Shown here one piece after another: positions 35,415-44,961 of a stretch of 64,000 nt of DNA. This DNA comes from Parvibaculum sp. GTDB lineage: Bacteria; Pseudomonadota; Alphaproteobacteria; Parvibaculales; Parvibaculaceae. Below the pieces are notes generated by a model. The model was given only the letters and a program-made list of their open reading frames with translations, was not told the DNA's origin and did no database searches. Where the stretch lies: assembly GCA_031291615.1 (NCBI GenBank), contig JARLIS010000031.1, positions 62,001-126,000 on the forward strand, in the 5' to 3' direction. The position numbers and the translations under genes are program-made. Each line of letters begins with the position of its first letter. Position 1 is the first letter of the stretch.

Positions 35415-36695
35415 ATGAAGGGCGCCGCTCATTTCAGCCTGCTTGCTGCGGTCATTTCTCTTGTGGGCATGGGGGGTGTCGCGCTTGCCGATGACATCAC
35501 GCCGTCGGCACAGGCCGATTTGCAGGACGCGCGCGGCCAGGGTGTCGCGACGCGGCCGCGGCCGGGCTATGACGCGGTCGGCATTCGCGCCGGGAGCTTT
35601 ATGGTCTATCCGAAGATGGATGTGACCGAGAATTACAACGACAATATCTACGCGACCAATACACAGACGAAGAGCGACTTCATCACCACGGTTTCGCCGG
35701 ACATAACGGTGAATTCGCTGTGGTCGAGGCATGCCCTGAACCTGGACGCCGGCGTCGACAAGTACTGGTACAATTCCAATACTGGCGAGGACCGGCTCGA
35801 CTGGCATGTTGAGGGCGATGGCCGCCTCGATATCCTGCGCGACACCAACCTGACCGGTCAGGCGTCCTATGCGCAGCTTCATGAAGACCGCGGCCTGCCG
35901 ACCTCTCCCAGTTCGGCGGCGGAACCCACCGAGTACAAGCTTTTCGCCAGCAATCTTGCCTTCAATCAGGCTTTCAACCGGATCACGACGAGCCTGATCG
36001 GCACTTTCAACAATTACGACTATGATAATGTCGCCAAGATCGGCGGCGGCACGATCGACCAGAGCTTCCGCAACCGCAATGAATATACCGGTTCGTTGAA
36101 GGTCGGCTATCTGGTGTCGCCGGACACCAGCGTCTACGGGCAGGGCACGCTCAACAAGCGCGACTACACAGACAATCCGATCGGCGGTCCGAACCGCACG
36201 TCGGACGGCTATTCGGCCGTTATCGGCAGCGACTTCAAATTGTCCCGCCTTGCCCAGGGCGGCGTCTTCATCGGCTATCAGAGCCAGTCTTACGACGATC
36301 CCCTGTTCAAGAGCGTTTCGGGTCTCGACTACGGCGCAAACGTCAACTGGTTCGTGACAGCGCTGACGACCGTGCGCCTCAACGCTTCGTCGACGATCCA
36401 GGAATCGACGATCGTGGGCAACTCCGGTTACAAGGCTCAGGTCGTCGACCTCGGCGCCGACCACGAATTGATGCGCAACATAATCCTCAGTGGCGACATC
36501 GGTTACGAGAACGACAATTTCAGCGGTATCGGCCGTACGGACAATATTTACTCGGGCAAGGTCGGGGTGAATTATCTGCTGAATAATTTCTTCGCCATCG
36601 GCCTGCATTACGGCATTACCGACCGGAATTCGAATACGTCCGTTAACAGTTACACCCAGAACATCATCGGGTTGACGCTGCGCGGTCAGTTGTAA
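35415..36695 (+). CDS. Outer-membrane beta-barrel protein of the exopolysaccharide cluster (BBP2-like)
   Basis: A 426-residue protein. Signal peptide at residues 1-25 (ending GVALADD). From about residue 60 it shows an alternating beta-strand pattern in most of its length, with aromatic girdles (MVYPKMDVTENYNDNIYAT, VDKYWYNSN) and a C-terminal strand IGLTLRGQL. The N-D-N-I-Y-A-T motif after the first strand is typical of the beta-barrel porin-2 family found in exopolysaccharide loci. It may guide the polymer through the outer membrane together with the small Wza-type lipoprotein. Flanking genes support export, but no direct functional residue is known. The end in Leu, not Phe, is common for this family. 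Confidence 0.8.
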   Translation: MKGAAHFSLLAAVISLVGMGGVALADDITPSAQADLQDARGQGVATRPRPGYDAVGIRAGSFMVYPKMDVTENYNDNIYATNTQTKSDFITTVSPDITVNSLWSRHALNLDAGVDKYWYNSNTGEDRLDWHVEGDGRLDILRDTNLTGQASYAQLHEDRGLPTSPSSAAEPTEYKLFASNLAFNQAFNRITTSLIGTFNNYDYDNVAKIGGGTIDQSFRNRNEYTGSLKVGYLVSPDTSVYGQGTLNKRDYTDNPIGGPNRTSDGYSAVIGSDFKLSRLAQGGVFIGYQSQSYDDPLFKSVSGLDYGANVNWFVTALTTVRLNASSTIQESTIVGNSGYKAQVVDLGADHELMRNIILSGDIGYENDNFSGIGRTDNIYSGKVGVNYLLNNFFAIGLHYGITDRNSNTSVNSYTQNIIGLTLRGQL

Positions 36696-36975
36696 TCGGG
36701 CGTGTACGTCGGGGTTGTCTGCTTGCTTAACCAATCCCGGTGTACGCTGTTTCCGGTTTATTCTGTCGCGCCTTGTTCAATCGATTGGATAGCTTCCGGC
36801 CGCTGCGCGCGATGAGTGCGCTCCGGCCGGTTGCTGCGTTGTGATGGGGAGCGCATGACGGGCTGTTCGGCGTCGTGTATCGTCTGCAAGATCGGGAAAA
36901 CGAGTTGTTACCGGTCTCTTGTCGATAGTGGCGATGAAGCGGACGTGAAACATTGTTTTATATTCGGGTGAGGCC

Positions 36976-39228
36976 ATGAACGCTCCGCTCCATACACCAT
37001 CCGCGCCGGAGCGCGACGGTGCGCATCCGGCTCCGTCTCAGGAGTTTGAGGCGCCGGCGATCGACATCACGACCATCTTCCGTTTCCTGCGCAGGCGCTG
37101 GACCCTGATCGCGGGTGTGGCTGTGGCGCTTACCCTTGTTGCGGGGCTGGTCGTGCTTCAGCTTACGCCGCGATATACGGCGACGGCCCTTCTGCTTCTC
37201 AATCCGCCGAAGCAGAACGTCGTGGATTTCGAAGCCGTTCTCGCCGGGACCGGCAACGATGCGGCGTCGATCGCGAGCGAAATCGAAATCATTCAATCGA
37301 GGGCTCTGGCCGAACAGGTCATAAACAGCCTTGGCCTGATGAACGATCCCGAAATCGCGCCGGTCGATGAAACGGCGCTCGGCTCGGGCTTCAATCCGAG
37401 AAACTGGATTGCATCGCTCTTCGGCAGCAAGCCCGTCATGTCGAAGGAAGAACTCGACGCGCGGCGCCTCAACGGCGCGATCGACCAGTTGATCAAGATG
37501 GAGACCGTCGATCAGAAATCCCTGACGCGCATTCTCGAAGTTTCCATCACTTCGGAAGATCCCAAGAAGGCGGCGAGGATCGCCAACGCTCTCGCCGACG
37601 CCTATGTCACCGGCCAGATCGAGGCGAAGTTCGAAGCGACCCGCCAGGCCAATGAGTGGCTGGCCAAGAGGCTCGATGAACTCGGAAAGCAGCTTCAGGA
37701 ATCGGATCGCGCGGTCGAAATCTACCGCACCGCGAACGGGCTCCAGGCCTCGTCCGGCGTCACGATCAACGATCAGCAGCTTTCGGAGTTGAATGCCCAG
37801 CTCATTCTCGCGCGCGCCGACAGCGCCGAGAAGCAGGCCAAATACGACCGCGCGCGGCAGATTCTGACGGGACACGGGAATATCGAATCCGTCACGGATG
37901 TCGTGCAATCGGGAACCATCGGCGCGCTGCGCGGCCAGGAAGCCGAGCTTGCGCGGAGGCAAGCCGACCTTTCCACCAAATACGGACCCCGCCATCCCGC
38001 CATCCTGAATATCGACGCGCAGCGGCGCGACATTCAGCGCCAGATCGGCGCCGAGGTTCAGCGTATCGTCGGCAGCATCTCGAATGAACTCGCTGTCTCG
38101 AAAAGCCGCGTGAAGGCGCTGGAAGACAGCCTTAACCAGCTTCAGGACAAGGCCGGCCAGAACAATCAGGCGGCCGTGCGGCTGCGCGAGCTTGAGCGGC
38201 AATCGGCGGCGAACCGGACGGTCTATGAATCGTTTCTCAATCGCTTCAAGGAAACGGGTCAGCAGCAGGATCTGCAGACGGCCGACTCGCGTGTCATCGG
38301 GCATGCCATCGAACCTCAGACGGCCTCTTATCCCAAGACGGCCAAGCTTTTGCTTGGAGCGGCCTTCGTGTCGCTGGCGATCGGCGCAGGGCTCGCCTTC
38401 CTTCTCGAGCTTCTCGACAACGGCATTACGACCGCTTCCCGCATCGAGGGGGTGCTGGGCCTGCCGCTTCTGACCTCGATCCCGCTCATTCCGATGGAGA
38501 AGGGCGCCAACGGCAAACCGATGACGCCTCAGGACTATATTCTGCAAAAGCCGCTCTCGGCCTATTCCGAGGCGCTGAGAAGCCTGAGGAGTTCGCTGGC
38601 GCTTTCGAATGTCGACAATCCGCCCAAGGTCATTCTCTTCACCTCGGCGCTGCCGGACGAAGGCAAGACGACGACTTCGGTCAGTTTCGCGCGTGCCGCG
38701 GCGCATAGCGGATTGAAGGTGCTGTTGCTGGACGGCGATCTGCGGCATCCCTCCGTGCACAAGGCGCTGACGGGCGCGAAGTCGGTCGAGCACGGCCTCG
38801 TCGAAATTCTTGCGGGTCATTGCAGCCTTGCCGACGCCACCGAGCAGGACAGCGCAACCAGCCTCTATTATCTCTCGGTCGCCAAGGGCACGGTCAATCC
38901 GCCCGATCTCCTCGGCTCGGCGCAGATGCGCCGGCTGGTCGCGCAGTGCCGGGATGCCTATGATCTCGTCATCATCGACAGTCCGCCGGTGCTGCCGGTC
39001 GTGGATGCGCGCGTCCTGGCGCAGCTCGTCGACAAGACCATCTTCGTCGTCCGCTGGGACAAGACGCCTCGCGAGGCGGCGCGCAATGCGATGAAGGAGC
39101 TTCGGCAGTTCAACGCAGACGTGGCGGGCGCCGTGCTGACGCTTGTCGATACGACGAAGCAGTCGAAATACGGCTACGGGGATTCGAGCTATTATTACGG
39201 CCGCTACAGCCGCTACTACTCGAACTAG
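36976..39228 (+). CDS. Wzc-type polysaccharide co-polymerase and bacterial tyrosine kinase
   Basis: A 750-residue inner-membrane protein. A Wzz-like N-terminal part has TM1 near residues 43-64 and TM2 near 455-475, enclosing a long periplasmic coiled-coil region. The cytoplasmic BY-kinase domain follows: Walker A ALPDEGKTTTS near 558, Walker A' LLLDGDLRHP near 582, and Walker B LVIIDSPPVLPVVDA near 664. The C-terminus is a tyrosine cluster, YGYGDSSYYYGRYSRYYSN, with 8 Tyr in 19 residues, the usual autophosphorylation tail. It regulates chain length and export. It lies downstream of the Wza-like and beta-barrel genes, and the small membrane gene at 39233 begins 4 bases after it. Confidence 0.93.
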   Translation: MNAPLHTPSAPERDGAHPAPSQEFEAPAIDITTIFRFLRRRWTLIAGVAVALTLVAGLVVLQLTPRYTATALLLLNPPKQNVVDFEAVLAGTGNDAASIASEIEIIQSRALAEQVINSLGLMNDPEIAPVDETALGSGFNPRNWIASLFGSKPVMSKEELDARRLNGAIDQLIKMETVDQKSLTRILEVSITSEDPKKAARIANALADAYVTGQIEAKFEATRQANEWLAKRLDELGKQLQESDRAVEIYRTANGLQASSGVTINDQQLSELNAQLILARADSAEKQAKYDRARQILTGHGNIESVTDVVQSGTIGALRGQEAELARRQADLSTKYGPRHPAILNIDAQRRDIQRQIGAEVQRIVGSISNELAVSKSRVKALEDSLNQLQDKAGQNNQAAVRLRELERQSAANRTVYESFLNRFKETGQQQDLQTADSRVIGHAIEPQTASYPKTAKLLLGAAFVSLAIGAGLAFLLELLDNGITTASRIEGVLGLPLLTSIPLIPMEKGANGKPMTPQDYILQKPLSAYSEALRSLRSSLALSNVDNPPKVILFTSALPDEGKTTTSVSFARAAAHSGLKVLLLDGDLRHPSVHKALTGAKSVEHGLVEILAGHCSLADATEQDSATSLYYLSVAKGTVNPPDLLGSAQMRRLVAQCRDAYDLVIIDSPPVLPVVDARVLAQLVDKTIFVVRWDKTPREAARNAMKELRQFNADVAGAVLTLVDTTKQSKYGYGDSSYYYGRYSRYYSN

Positions 39229-39232
39229 ACCC

Positions 39233-39916
39233 ATGATCGCGGGGCGCGCCACAGCTCTTGCCCGCGCGCTGCCTCTGCTGGTGCTGGGGCTTGGCCTGAT
39301 GGCGGCCGCCTTGCCCCGGATTGCCGCCTATGGCTCGCTTCTCGGCCCCGGCGATCTGGCGGATGCCTGGATGGATGCGCAGCCGCGTCCCGCCGCAGAC
39401 ATCGCGCAATCCTATCGTTTCGCGCTCGCGGTTCTGCCGGGTGAGGCGGCGCTTGGCGAGCGGATGGGGCAGAAGCTGCTTCGGGCAGGAGACGCGGAAG
39501 GCGCCGCTGCGGCGCTTGGCGCGGCGGCTGGCGATGCGCCCAACCGGACCGAGATCTGGTGCGCCCTTGCGCTTGCCGAGGGGGCGGCCGGCGAGAGCGC
39601 CGAAAAGGTCGCGGCGGCCATCCGGCTTTCCTATCTCACAGGGCCTTATTCCGGCGATTGTGCGCCCCGCCGGACGCGGGCGGCGCTTGCCGGCTGGCCG
39701 AACATGCCCGATGACGTGCGCGCGCGTGTGGGCGACGAACTTAGGCTCATGTGGCAGACAGGTTCCACGCGCCTCGCCCTCATCGACGAATATCTGGCCG
39801 TCGGGTTCGAGGCGCGCATTCTTATCCGGCGCTATGCATTGACCTCGCCGGAGGACATTCAGAGTTTCAACCGGATGACGCTTGCCACGCTTCGCGCCCG
39901 CCGGGGCGGCAGCTAG
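39233..39916 (+). CDS. Membrane-anchored protein of unknown function, TPR-like
   Basis: A 227-residue protein with one N-terminal transmembrane segment (LPLLVLGLGLMAAALPRIAA) and a helical periplasmic part. ALGERMGQKLLRAGDAEGAA and a following Ala-rich helix resemble a degenerate TPR pair. The start at 39233 is 4 bases after the kinase stop, so it is probably translated with it; the frame continues upstream inside the kinase. It overlaps the convergent O-antigen-ligase-like gene by 4 bases. A role in export or polymerisation is suggested only by position. Confidence 0.6.
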   Translation: MIAGRATALARALPLLVLGLGLMAAALPRIAAYGSLLGPGDLADAWMDAQPRPAADIAQSYRFALAVLPGEAALGERMGQKLLRAGDAEGAAAALGAAAGDAPNRTEIWCALALAEGAAGESAEKVAAAIRLSYLTGPYSGDCAPRRTRAALAGWPNMPDDVRARVGDELRLMWQTGSTRLALIDEYLAVGFEARILIRRYALTSPEDIQSFNRMTLATLRARRGGS

Positions 39917-41346
39917 TTCCGTTCGCTCGACCAGGACTGGCTGACCCCGAAGCCGAGGATGACGGCGTAGAGCAATGCCACCGCCGGCATTTGCAGGCTG
40001 AAATCGACAAGCGAATGAAGCCCCACCAGAACGCTTGCCGCGACCGCCGTTGCGGGGAAGCCTGCATCGCGCCGGCGCGTCCGCATGCCCTCGACGCATC
40101 GCCAGACGAGAAGGCCGATGGCGAGGTTGAGGGCGAGGACGGCGGGCAATCCGAGCTCCAGTGCATTTTCGAGATAGGTGCTGTGCGCCTTGTCCCAGAT
40201 CAGCGAATGCAGCCGGTCGGCATTGCGATAGGCGGGAAAAACATCGGCGAAAGTACCGAAGCCGGTGCCGCTCCAGGGGTCGGAGCGGATGGCTTCGACC
40301 ACATTGCCGTAGATGACGCTGCGTGCGTCCTCGTCGATGGAGGCGCCCTGCGCGGCGAAGCGGTCGGCCAGTCGGCCGCCGCCGATGAAGAGGCCGAGCG
40401 CGAGGAAGGCCCCGAGCGCGGCGATCGCGACAAGCCTGTATTTCGCGCCGCTGCTACGCCCGCCCTGCGGCGCCAGCGCAAGGACGAGAAGCCCCACGCC
40501 GGTGACGGCGACGCCTGCGCGCGAGGCGGTGAGGAGGAGCGCCAGCAGCAGGAGGGCGGCGCAGATCAGGTTGAGCCTCAGCCCTGCATAGGACTGATCG
40601 AATATCCGGTTGATGCGGCGGCCGAGCGAGCCGCCCGCATTGATCACCTGATGGACGCGTTCAAGTATCGGCCTCACGGCGCAGAGAAGCGAAACGCCCG
40701 CGAAAGTCGCGAAGGAGTTGCGGTTGACGAAGGTTCCCGTCAAAGAATCCTGATAGGCCCATTTATGGTACAGGAGCACCCAATTGTTGCCGCTGAGGAA
40801 TACGAAAAGCCCATAGGCCGCATAGACGCCGCCGATCATCGCGACGGCGTTGCAAGCGGCTCTCGCCCGTTCGGGCATCCGCGTGAGCTGCATCGCGAGC
40901 CAGAAGGCGGCGCCATAGGCAAGAAGCCGCATCAGGCCGTTTACCGTCTCGCCCGGGTTCACCGAAATGCTTCCGTGAAGCGGGCGGCCGAGCGCTTCCG
41001 CCGCGAGCGGCCAGATCGGGTCGGCCAGCGATGCCGGAACGGGCAGGGCCTGAATGCCGATCCAGGCGCATACTGCGGCGAAGAGAATGAAGGGCCATCT
41101 CACCCGCGCCAGGGACAGGGGAGGCAAGGTTCCGGAATAAAACACGCGCAGCGCGTATAGCGTCGTCAGCGCGCCGATTCCGAAGGCGAGGAGGGCGGCC
41201 GGAAGGGGCCGGTTGCTGGCAAGGGGCAGGGGGGCAAGCGCGACGATGAGGATCAGCCCGCGAAAGAGCCACCGGTCGGCCGAGGCGCCCGGTGTCACAT
41301 GTGCGTTGGTGGCGTCCGCTGCGCCTTCTGTCATTCTTCCCTGCAT
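39913..41346 (-). CDS. O-antigen ligase/polymerase-like membrane protein
   Basis: A 477-residue protein with about 12 hydrophobic segments. It carries the Wzy_C/O-antigen-ligase landmarks: TGTFVNRNSFATFAG near 205, LLLTASRAGVAV near 270, WSGTGFGTF near 365, and AHSTYLENALELGLPAV near 395, the last matching the periplasmic His-containing loop of the ligase family. It could polymerise repeat units or attach polymer to a lipid. A second polymerase-like protein lies at 46356, so the two may handle different glycans. GGAG sits about 6 bases before the ATG at 41346. It runs against the transcription of the export operon. Confidence 0.85.
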   Translation of the reverse strand: MQGRMTEGAADATNAHVTPGASADRWLFRGLILIVALAPLPLASNRPLPAALLAFGIGALTTLYALRVFYSGTLPPLSLARVRWPFILFAAVCAWIGIQALPVPASLADPIWPLAAEALGRPLHGSISVNPGETVNGLMRLLAYGAAFWLAMQLTRMPERARAACNAVAMIGGVYAAYGLFVFLSGNNWVLLYHKWAYQDSLTGTFVNRNSFATFAGVSLLCAVRPILERVHQVINAGGSLGRRINRIFDQSYAGLRLNLICAALLLLALLLTASRAGVAVTGVGLLVLALAPQGGRSSGAKYRLVAIAALGAFLALGLFIGGGRLADRFAAQGASIDEDARSVIYGNVVEAIRSDPWSGTGFGTFADVFPAYRNADRLHSLIWDKAHSTYLENALELGLPAVLALNLAIGLLVWRCVEGMRTRRRDAGFPATAVAASVLVGLHSLVDFSLQMPAVALLYAVILGFGVSQSWSSERN

Positions 41347-41543
41347 CCGCGGCTCCGACTCCCGTTAATCGCCCGGTTCCCAACTCGGGCAGTCTACAAT
41401 AATAATACTCAGCGTCCGAACAGGCGGTTTGCCCATGGCTCCGCTTTGCGTCGGGTCGTCGTTGCCGCGTATTGGGAAGCCGGGCCTCAGATGATCGGAC
41501 GTCATGCGATTTCAGGAACGGCCCGCGCCTGCGAGGTGCTGCC

Positions 41544-42545
41544 ATGACGCCGATACGGGGCCGGCGCATGTTCCGTTGGCCGCGCAAGCCCGATTGGCGA
41601 GGCGTCGCACAATTCGGCGCGGCGTGGATCGGCGTTGCCTATACCGCCTTCGTCCTGATCTGGATCGCGTTTCGCACGACCACGGGCGAGGAGATCGGCA
41701 TCGTTCGCTATGCGACCGTGTTCCAGCCATGGATCGCGCTTGGGTGCTTTGCTGTCGCGGGTTTCTATTTCTGGCGCCGGGCCTGGTGGGCCGGTCCCCT
41801 GCCGCTACTTCTCGCGCTGGTGCTCGGCGGGCCCTATTTCCATCTCTTCTGGCCGTCGAGGGCCGATGCCCGCGGGCCCGTCGCTTTCACCGCGATGACC
41901 TTCAACACATATGGGCTCAACAAGACGCCGGAGGGCGTCGTCCGGATCGTTCTGGCGCAGAAGCCGGACATCGCCTTCCTGCAAGAAGTGTCGGCGCCGG
42001 ATGACGTTGTCGCCGGGCTTCGGGGGCTTTACGGCGGCGCCCAGGTATATTTCGCGCGTGAGCCGTCGCTCGAACTTCTCGTCGCCAGCCGCTTTCCGCT
42101 GACTGCGCTTCCGCCTGTCGAGGGCATACAGAAAGTCGTCGTGCATCTGCCGCAGGGCGATCTCACGACCTGGAACCTTCACGGGCCCAAGACCTATTAC
42201 GGCACGGATTTGCAGTATCGCGTCATCCGCAAGCTCGCCGCCGATGTCGACGCCACCTCCGGCGCGGCGCTTGCCGCGGGCGACTTCAACGCGACGGAAC
42301 AGAGCGCCGTCTATTCATATCTCATCGACAGATTGCATGACGCACATGCAGATGCCGGCTTCGGTCTCGGCGCGACTTTCCCGGCGAGAGGAAGGCGGCT
42401 CGGCATATTTCCGGCCATGATCCGCATCGATCACCTCTTCTTCACGCCGCCGCTTGCCGTCCTCGAGACTCATGTCGTCGGCGATTCCGGTGGTTCGGAT
42501 CATTATCCTGTCTATGCGCGGTTCGCCTGGGGGCCAAGTCAATGA
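41544..42545 (+). CDS. Membrane-anchored endonuclease/exonuclease/phosphatase (EEP) superfamily protein
   Basis: A 333-residue protein. The N-terminal part has three hydrophobic segments (about residues 24-45, 58-78, 82-98), then an EEP domain from about 110: AMTFNTYGLN near 115, IAFLQEVSAP (metal-binding Glu) near 143, AAGDFNATEQS near 250, and GGSDHYPVYA (catalytic Asp-His) near 318. All core catalytic motifs of this Mg-dependent phosphodiesterase fold are present. The domain is likely on the periplasmic face. EEP family members cleave nucleic acids, lipids or phosphoesters; placement in a polysaccharide cluster favours a lipid- or polymer-linked phosphodiester, but this is inference. Its stop overlaps the next start as ATGA. 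Confidence 0.85.
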   Translation: MTPIRGRRMFRWPRKPDWRGVAQFGAAWIGVAYTAFVLIWIAFRTTTGEEIGIVRYATVFQPWIALGCFAVAGFYFWRRAWWAGPLPLLLALVLGGPYFHLFWPSRADARGPVAFTAMTFNTYGLNKTPEGVVRIVLAQKPDIAFLQEVSAPDDVVAGLRGLYGGAQVYFAREPSLELLVASRFPLTALPPVEGIQKVVVHLPQGDLTTWNLHGPKTYYGTDLQYRVIRKLAADVDATSGAALAAGDFNATEQSAVYSYLIDRLHDAHADAGFGLGATFPARGRRLGIFPAMIRIDHLFFTPPLAVLETHVVGDSGGSDHYPVYARFAWGPSQ

Positions 42546-43507
42546 GCGCCGAAGCCGGTCTGGGGTCCGTGCCCAAGCTTTCCATCATCATCATCAGCTA
42601 CAATACGCGCGAGATGACGCTTGCCTGTCTGCGCTCCGTATTCGCGGAGACGCGTGACGTGCCGTTTGAAATCATCGTGGTGGACAATAATTCCCCCGAC
42701 GGATCGGCCAAGGCGATCGCGGAGGCGTTCCCGAATATCCGCCTCATGGCGGAGCGCGACAACCATGGTTTTGCGCTGGGAAACAACATCGCCGCGCGCG
42801 AGGCGAAAGGCGAGTTCCTGCTTCTGCTCAATCCCGACACAGTCGTTCTCGACCGCGCCATCGACAGGCTGATGGGTTTTGCCGCCGAAAGGCCGCAGGC
42901 GGGCATCTGGGGGGGACGGACGGTCTTCGCTGACGGGTCCCTGAACCCCGCCTCCTGCTGGCAGCGCATAACGCTCTGGAATCTCGTCTGCCGCGCTTCG
43001 GGGCTCGCCGCCATCTTTTCCGGCAGTGAATTTTTCAATCCCGAGGCCTTTGGCGGGTGGCAGCGCGACAGCGTGCGGCAGGTCGATATCGTCTCGGGAT
43101 GTTTTTTCCTGCTGCGCCGCGAGCTATGGGAACGGCTCGGCGGCTTCTCGCCGGAATTTTTCATGTATGGCGAAGAAGCCGATCTCTGCCTGCGGGCGCG
43201 CGCCTTCGGCGTCAGGCCGCACATCACGCCTGAAGCGACGATCATTCATTATGGCGGAGCATCCGAAACGGTGCGTGCCGACAAGACGGTCCGGCTTCTC
43301 AAGGCGAAGGTGCATCTGATCCGCCGCCACTGGTCTCATTTTGCGAGCCGCTTCGGCGTTTTGCTGTTGGCGGCATGGCCACTTTCTCGCCTGATCGCGC
43401 TATCCGTTCTCTCCCGCCTTCGCCCCACCGCGCCCCGCACCGAGAGCCTCGAGACATGGAAGAAGGTCTGGGCCTCTCGCGATGAGTGGCTCAGGGGATA
43501 CGCCTGA
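42542..43507 (+). CDS. GT2 family glycosyltransferase (WbbL-like)
   Basis: A 321-residue GT-A transferase. SIIIISYNTREMTLACLRS at residue 14 opens the fold, VVDNNSPDGSAKA near 42 continues it, LLLLNPDTVVLD near 100 gives the D-x-D-like metal site, and GGFSPEFFMYGEEADLCLRA near 200 the E-D-x-D-type catalytic region. WbbL-like enzymes transfer rhamnose; with complete rmlABCD genes in this window that donor is plausible, but not shown. The ATG overlaps the stop of the EEP gene. A C-terminal amphipathic or membrane helix (GVLLLAAWPLSRLIALSVL) suggests membrane association. Confidence 0.88.
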   Translation: MSAEAGLGSVPKLSIIIISYNTREMTLACLRSVFAETRDVPFEIIVVDNNSPDGSAKAIAEAFPNIRLMAERDNHGFALGNNIAAREAKGEFLLLLNPDTVVLDRAIDRLMGFAAERPQAGIWGGRTVFADGSLNPASCWQRITLWNLVCRASGLAAIFSGSEFFNPEAFGGWQRDSVRQVDIVSGCFFLLRRELWERLGGFSPEFFMYGEEADLCLRARAFGVRPHITPEATIIHYGGASETVRADKTVRLLKAKVHLIRRHWSHFASRFGVLLLAAWPLSRLIALSVLSRLRPTAPRTESLETWKKVWASRDEWLRGYA

Positions 43508-43530
43508 GGTAGCAGATACTGGTTGCTTCT

Positions 43531-44961
43531 CTACTTTCGAGATAGAAGCAACGTCTTCAGCTCACGGATGTCACCTCGTTGCCAGATCGATATGAGAGGC
43601 ACATATAGCGCCAAGCCCAATCCGACCGTGTAGAGAGTCTGGCGCAGAGCGCTCGGCGCACCCGAAAAATCGAACTGCCACAAGACAGCCCACATCAGTG
43701 CGCTGACGCAAGCAGCCGGCAAAATGTCGAGAAGTTGGTCAATCGGTCCGTAGTCAAGGTATTTCCGGGTGTAGTAGGAGTTGATTCCGAAAGCTGCGAC
43801 GCCGAAAACGACTTGGCCCCACGCGATGCCCATAACACCGAAAAAGACGCTGGCGGAAAGTACGGTCAAACCGAGCACACGCTTAACGATTTCGATGCGA
43901 AAGAACAGCTGTGAATGACCTTGGGCCATGAGGACAGTCAAGTTGATGATATGAAGCGGCCAAATGGCGCCTGCGAGGCACAACACCTGCAGGATCGGCG
44001 CGGCTGGCGACCAGATAGGTCCTAGGAGGACCACTGTCAGAGGCTTTGCGACCGCGCTGAGGCCGATCAGCGCGGGAACATTTATGAGCATTGTGGTTCT
44101 GACGATTTGTCGCGTTGCGCGGCGCAGCCTATCTTTGTCGTTCGAGACCGAGGACAGAATCGGAAAGCTGACGCTCGACAACACGCTTGTCAGAAAGTCT
44201 GCGGGCTGATGCATCATCGTGTCGGCACGACTGTAGAAGCCCAGCGCGCTGGTGCCGTAAATCCTGCCGATCAGCAGCGTGTAGGCGCGATCATAAACAA
44301 TTCCCAACAGCGTTGCGCCCATCATGTAGCCGCCAAAGCCAAAGAGTTTTCGGGCCGAAGCCACTTTAAAGGTCCAGGTTGGTCTCCAAGGGTTCAAAAA
44401 CCAAATGAACAGTGTAGCCAAGACGGTGGCGGAAAGTGCCTGAAAAGCTAGGGCCCATACACCATAGCCGTCCCAAGCCAGGAGAATCGCAAAGCCGCTT
44501 GACAGAATACCTGCGAGGGCGCCGACTTGTGTTAGCGTGCGGAAGTCGAGCCGTTTCGTCAAAAGCGCGCCGTGAATACTGCCCAAGGAACCCACGAAAA
44601 TATTCAATGCCATCACCACGGTCAGCGGGCGCAGAATTGGCACTTGGTAGAAGTCCGCAATGTGCGGCGCCGCGAGGAAGAGCAAAAGGCTTGCGACTGC
44701 GCCCATCGACAGGTTGAACCAGAAGACGGTGGATTCATCCTCGCGGGTGACGTCCTGCCGCTGAATTAGTGCCGAAGAAAAGCCCGTATCTACGAAGGCG
44801 CTGGCCAATCCCGTGAAAAGATAGAGCAGCGCGATCGTTCCGAATTCTTCGGGTGCAAGGAGCCGCGCAAGCACAACAGAGACGATGAATTGCACGCCGC
44901 GTCGCATGAAATTATCGACGCTGCTCCAGATCAGGGCATTGCCGGCTAGCTTTCTAGACAT
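43531..44961 (-). CDS. Wzx-type polysaccharide flippase
   Basis: A 476-residue membrane protein with about 14 helices, of the MATE/MVF superfamily, subgroup WzxC: ALIWSSVDNFMRRGVQFIV near residue 9, LARLLAPEEFGTIAL near 31, and VDTGFSSALIQRQDVTRED near 57, which is the conserved beginning of this family. It would flip undecaprenyl-linked repeat units across the inner membrane. It is the first gene, on the minus strand, of the AT-richer part of the locus, and its neighbours are IS debris and a methyltransferase, so it may have arrived by transfer along with other genes of the insert. Confidence 0.88.
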   Translation of the reverse strand: MSRKLAGNALIWSSVDNFMRRGVQFIVSVVLARLLAPEEFGTIALLYLFTGLASAFVDTGFSSALIQRQDVTREDESTVFWFNLSMGAVASLLLFLAAPHIADFYQVPILRPLTVVMALNIFVGSLGSIHGALLTKRLDFRTLTQVGALAGILSSGFAILLAWDGYGVWALAFQALSATVLATLFIWFLNPWRPTWTFKVASARKLFGFGGYMMGATLLGIVYDRAYTLLIGRIYGTSALGFYSRADTMMHQPADFLTSVLSSVSFPILSSVSNDKDRLRRATRQIVRTTMLINVPALIGLSAVAKPLTVVLLGPIWSPAAPILQVLCLAGAIWPLHIINLTVLMAQGHSQLFFRIEIVKRVLGLTVLSASVFFGVMGIAWGQVVFGVAAFGINSYYTRKYLDYGPIDQLLDILPAACVSALMWAVLWQFDFSGAPSALRQTLYTVGLGLALYVPLISIWQRGDIRELKTLLLSRK

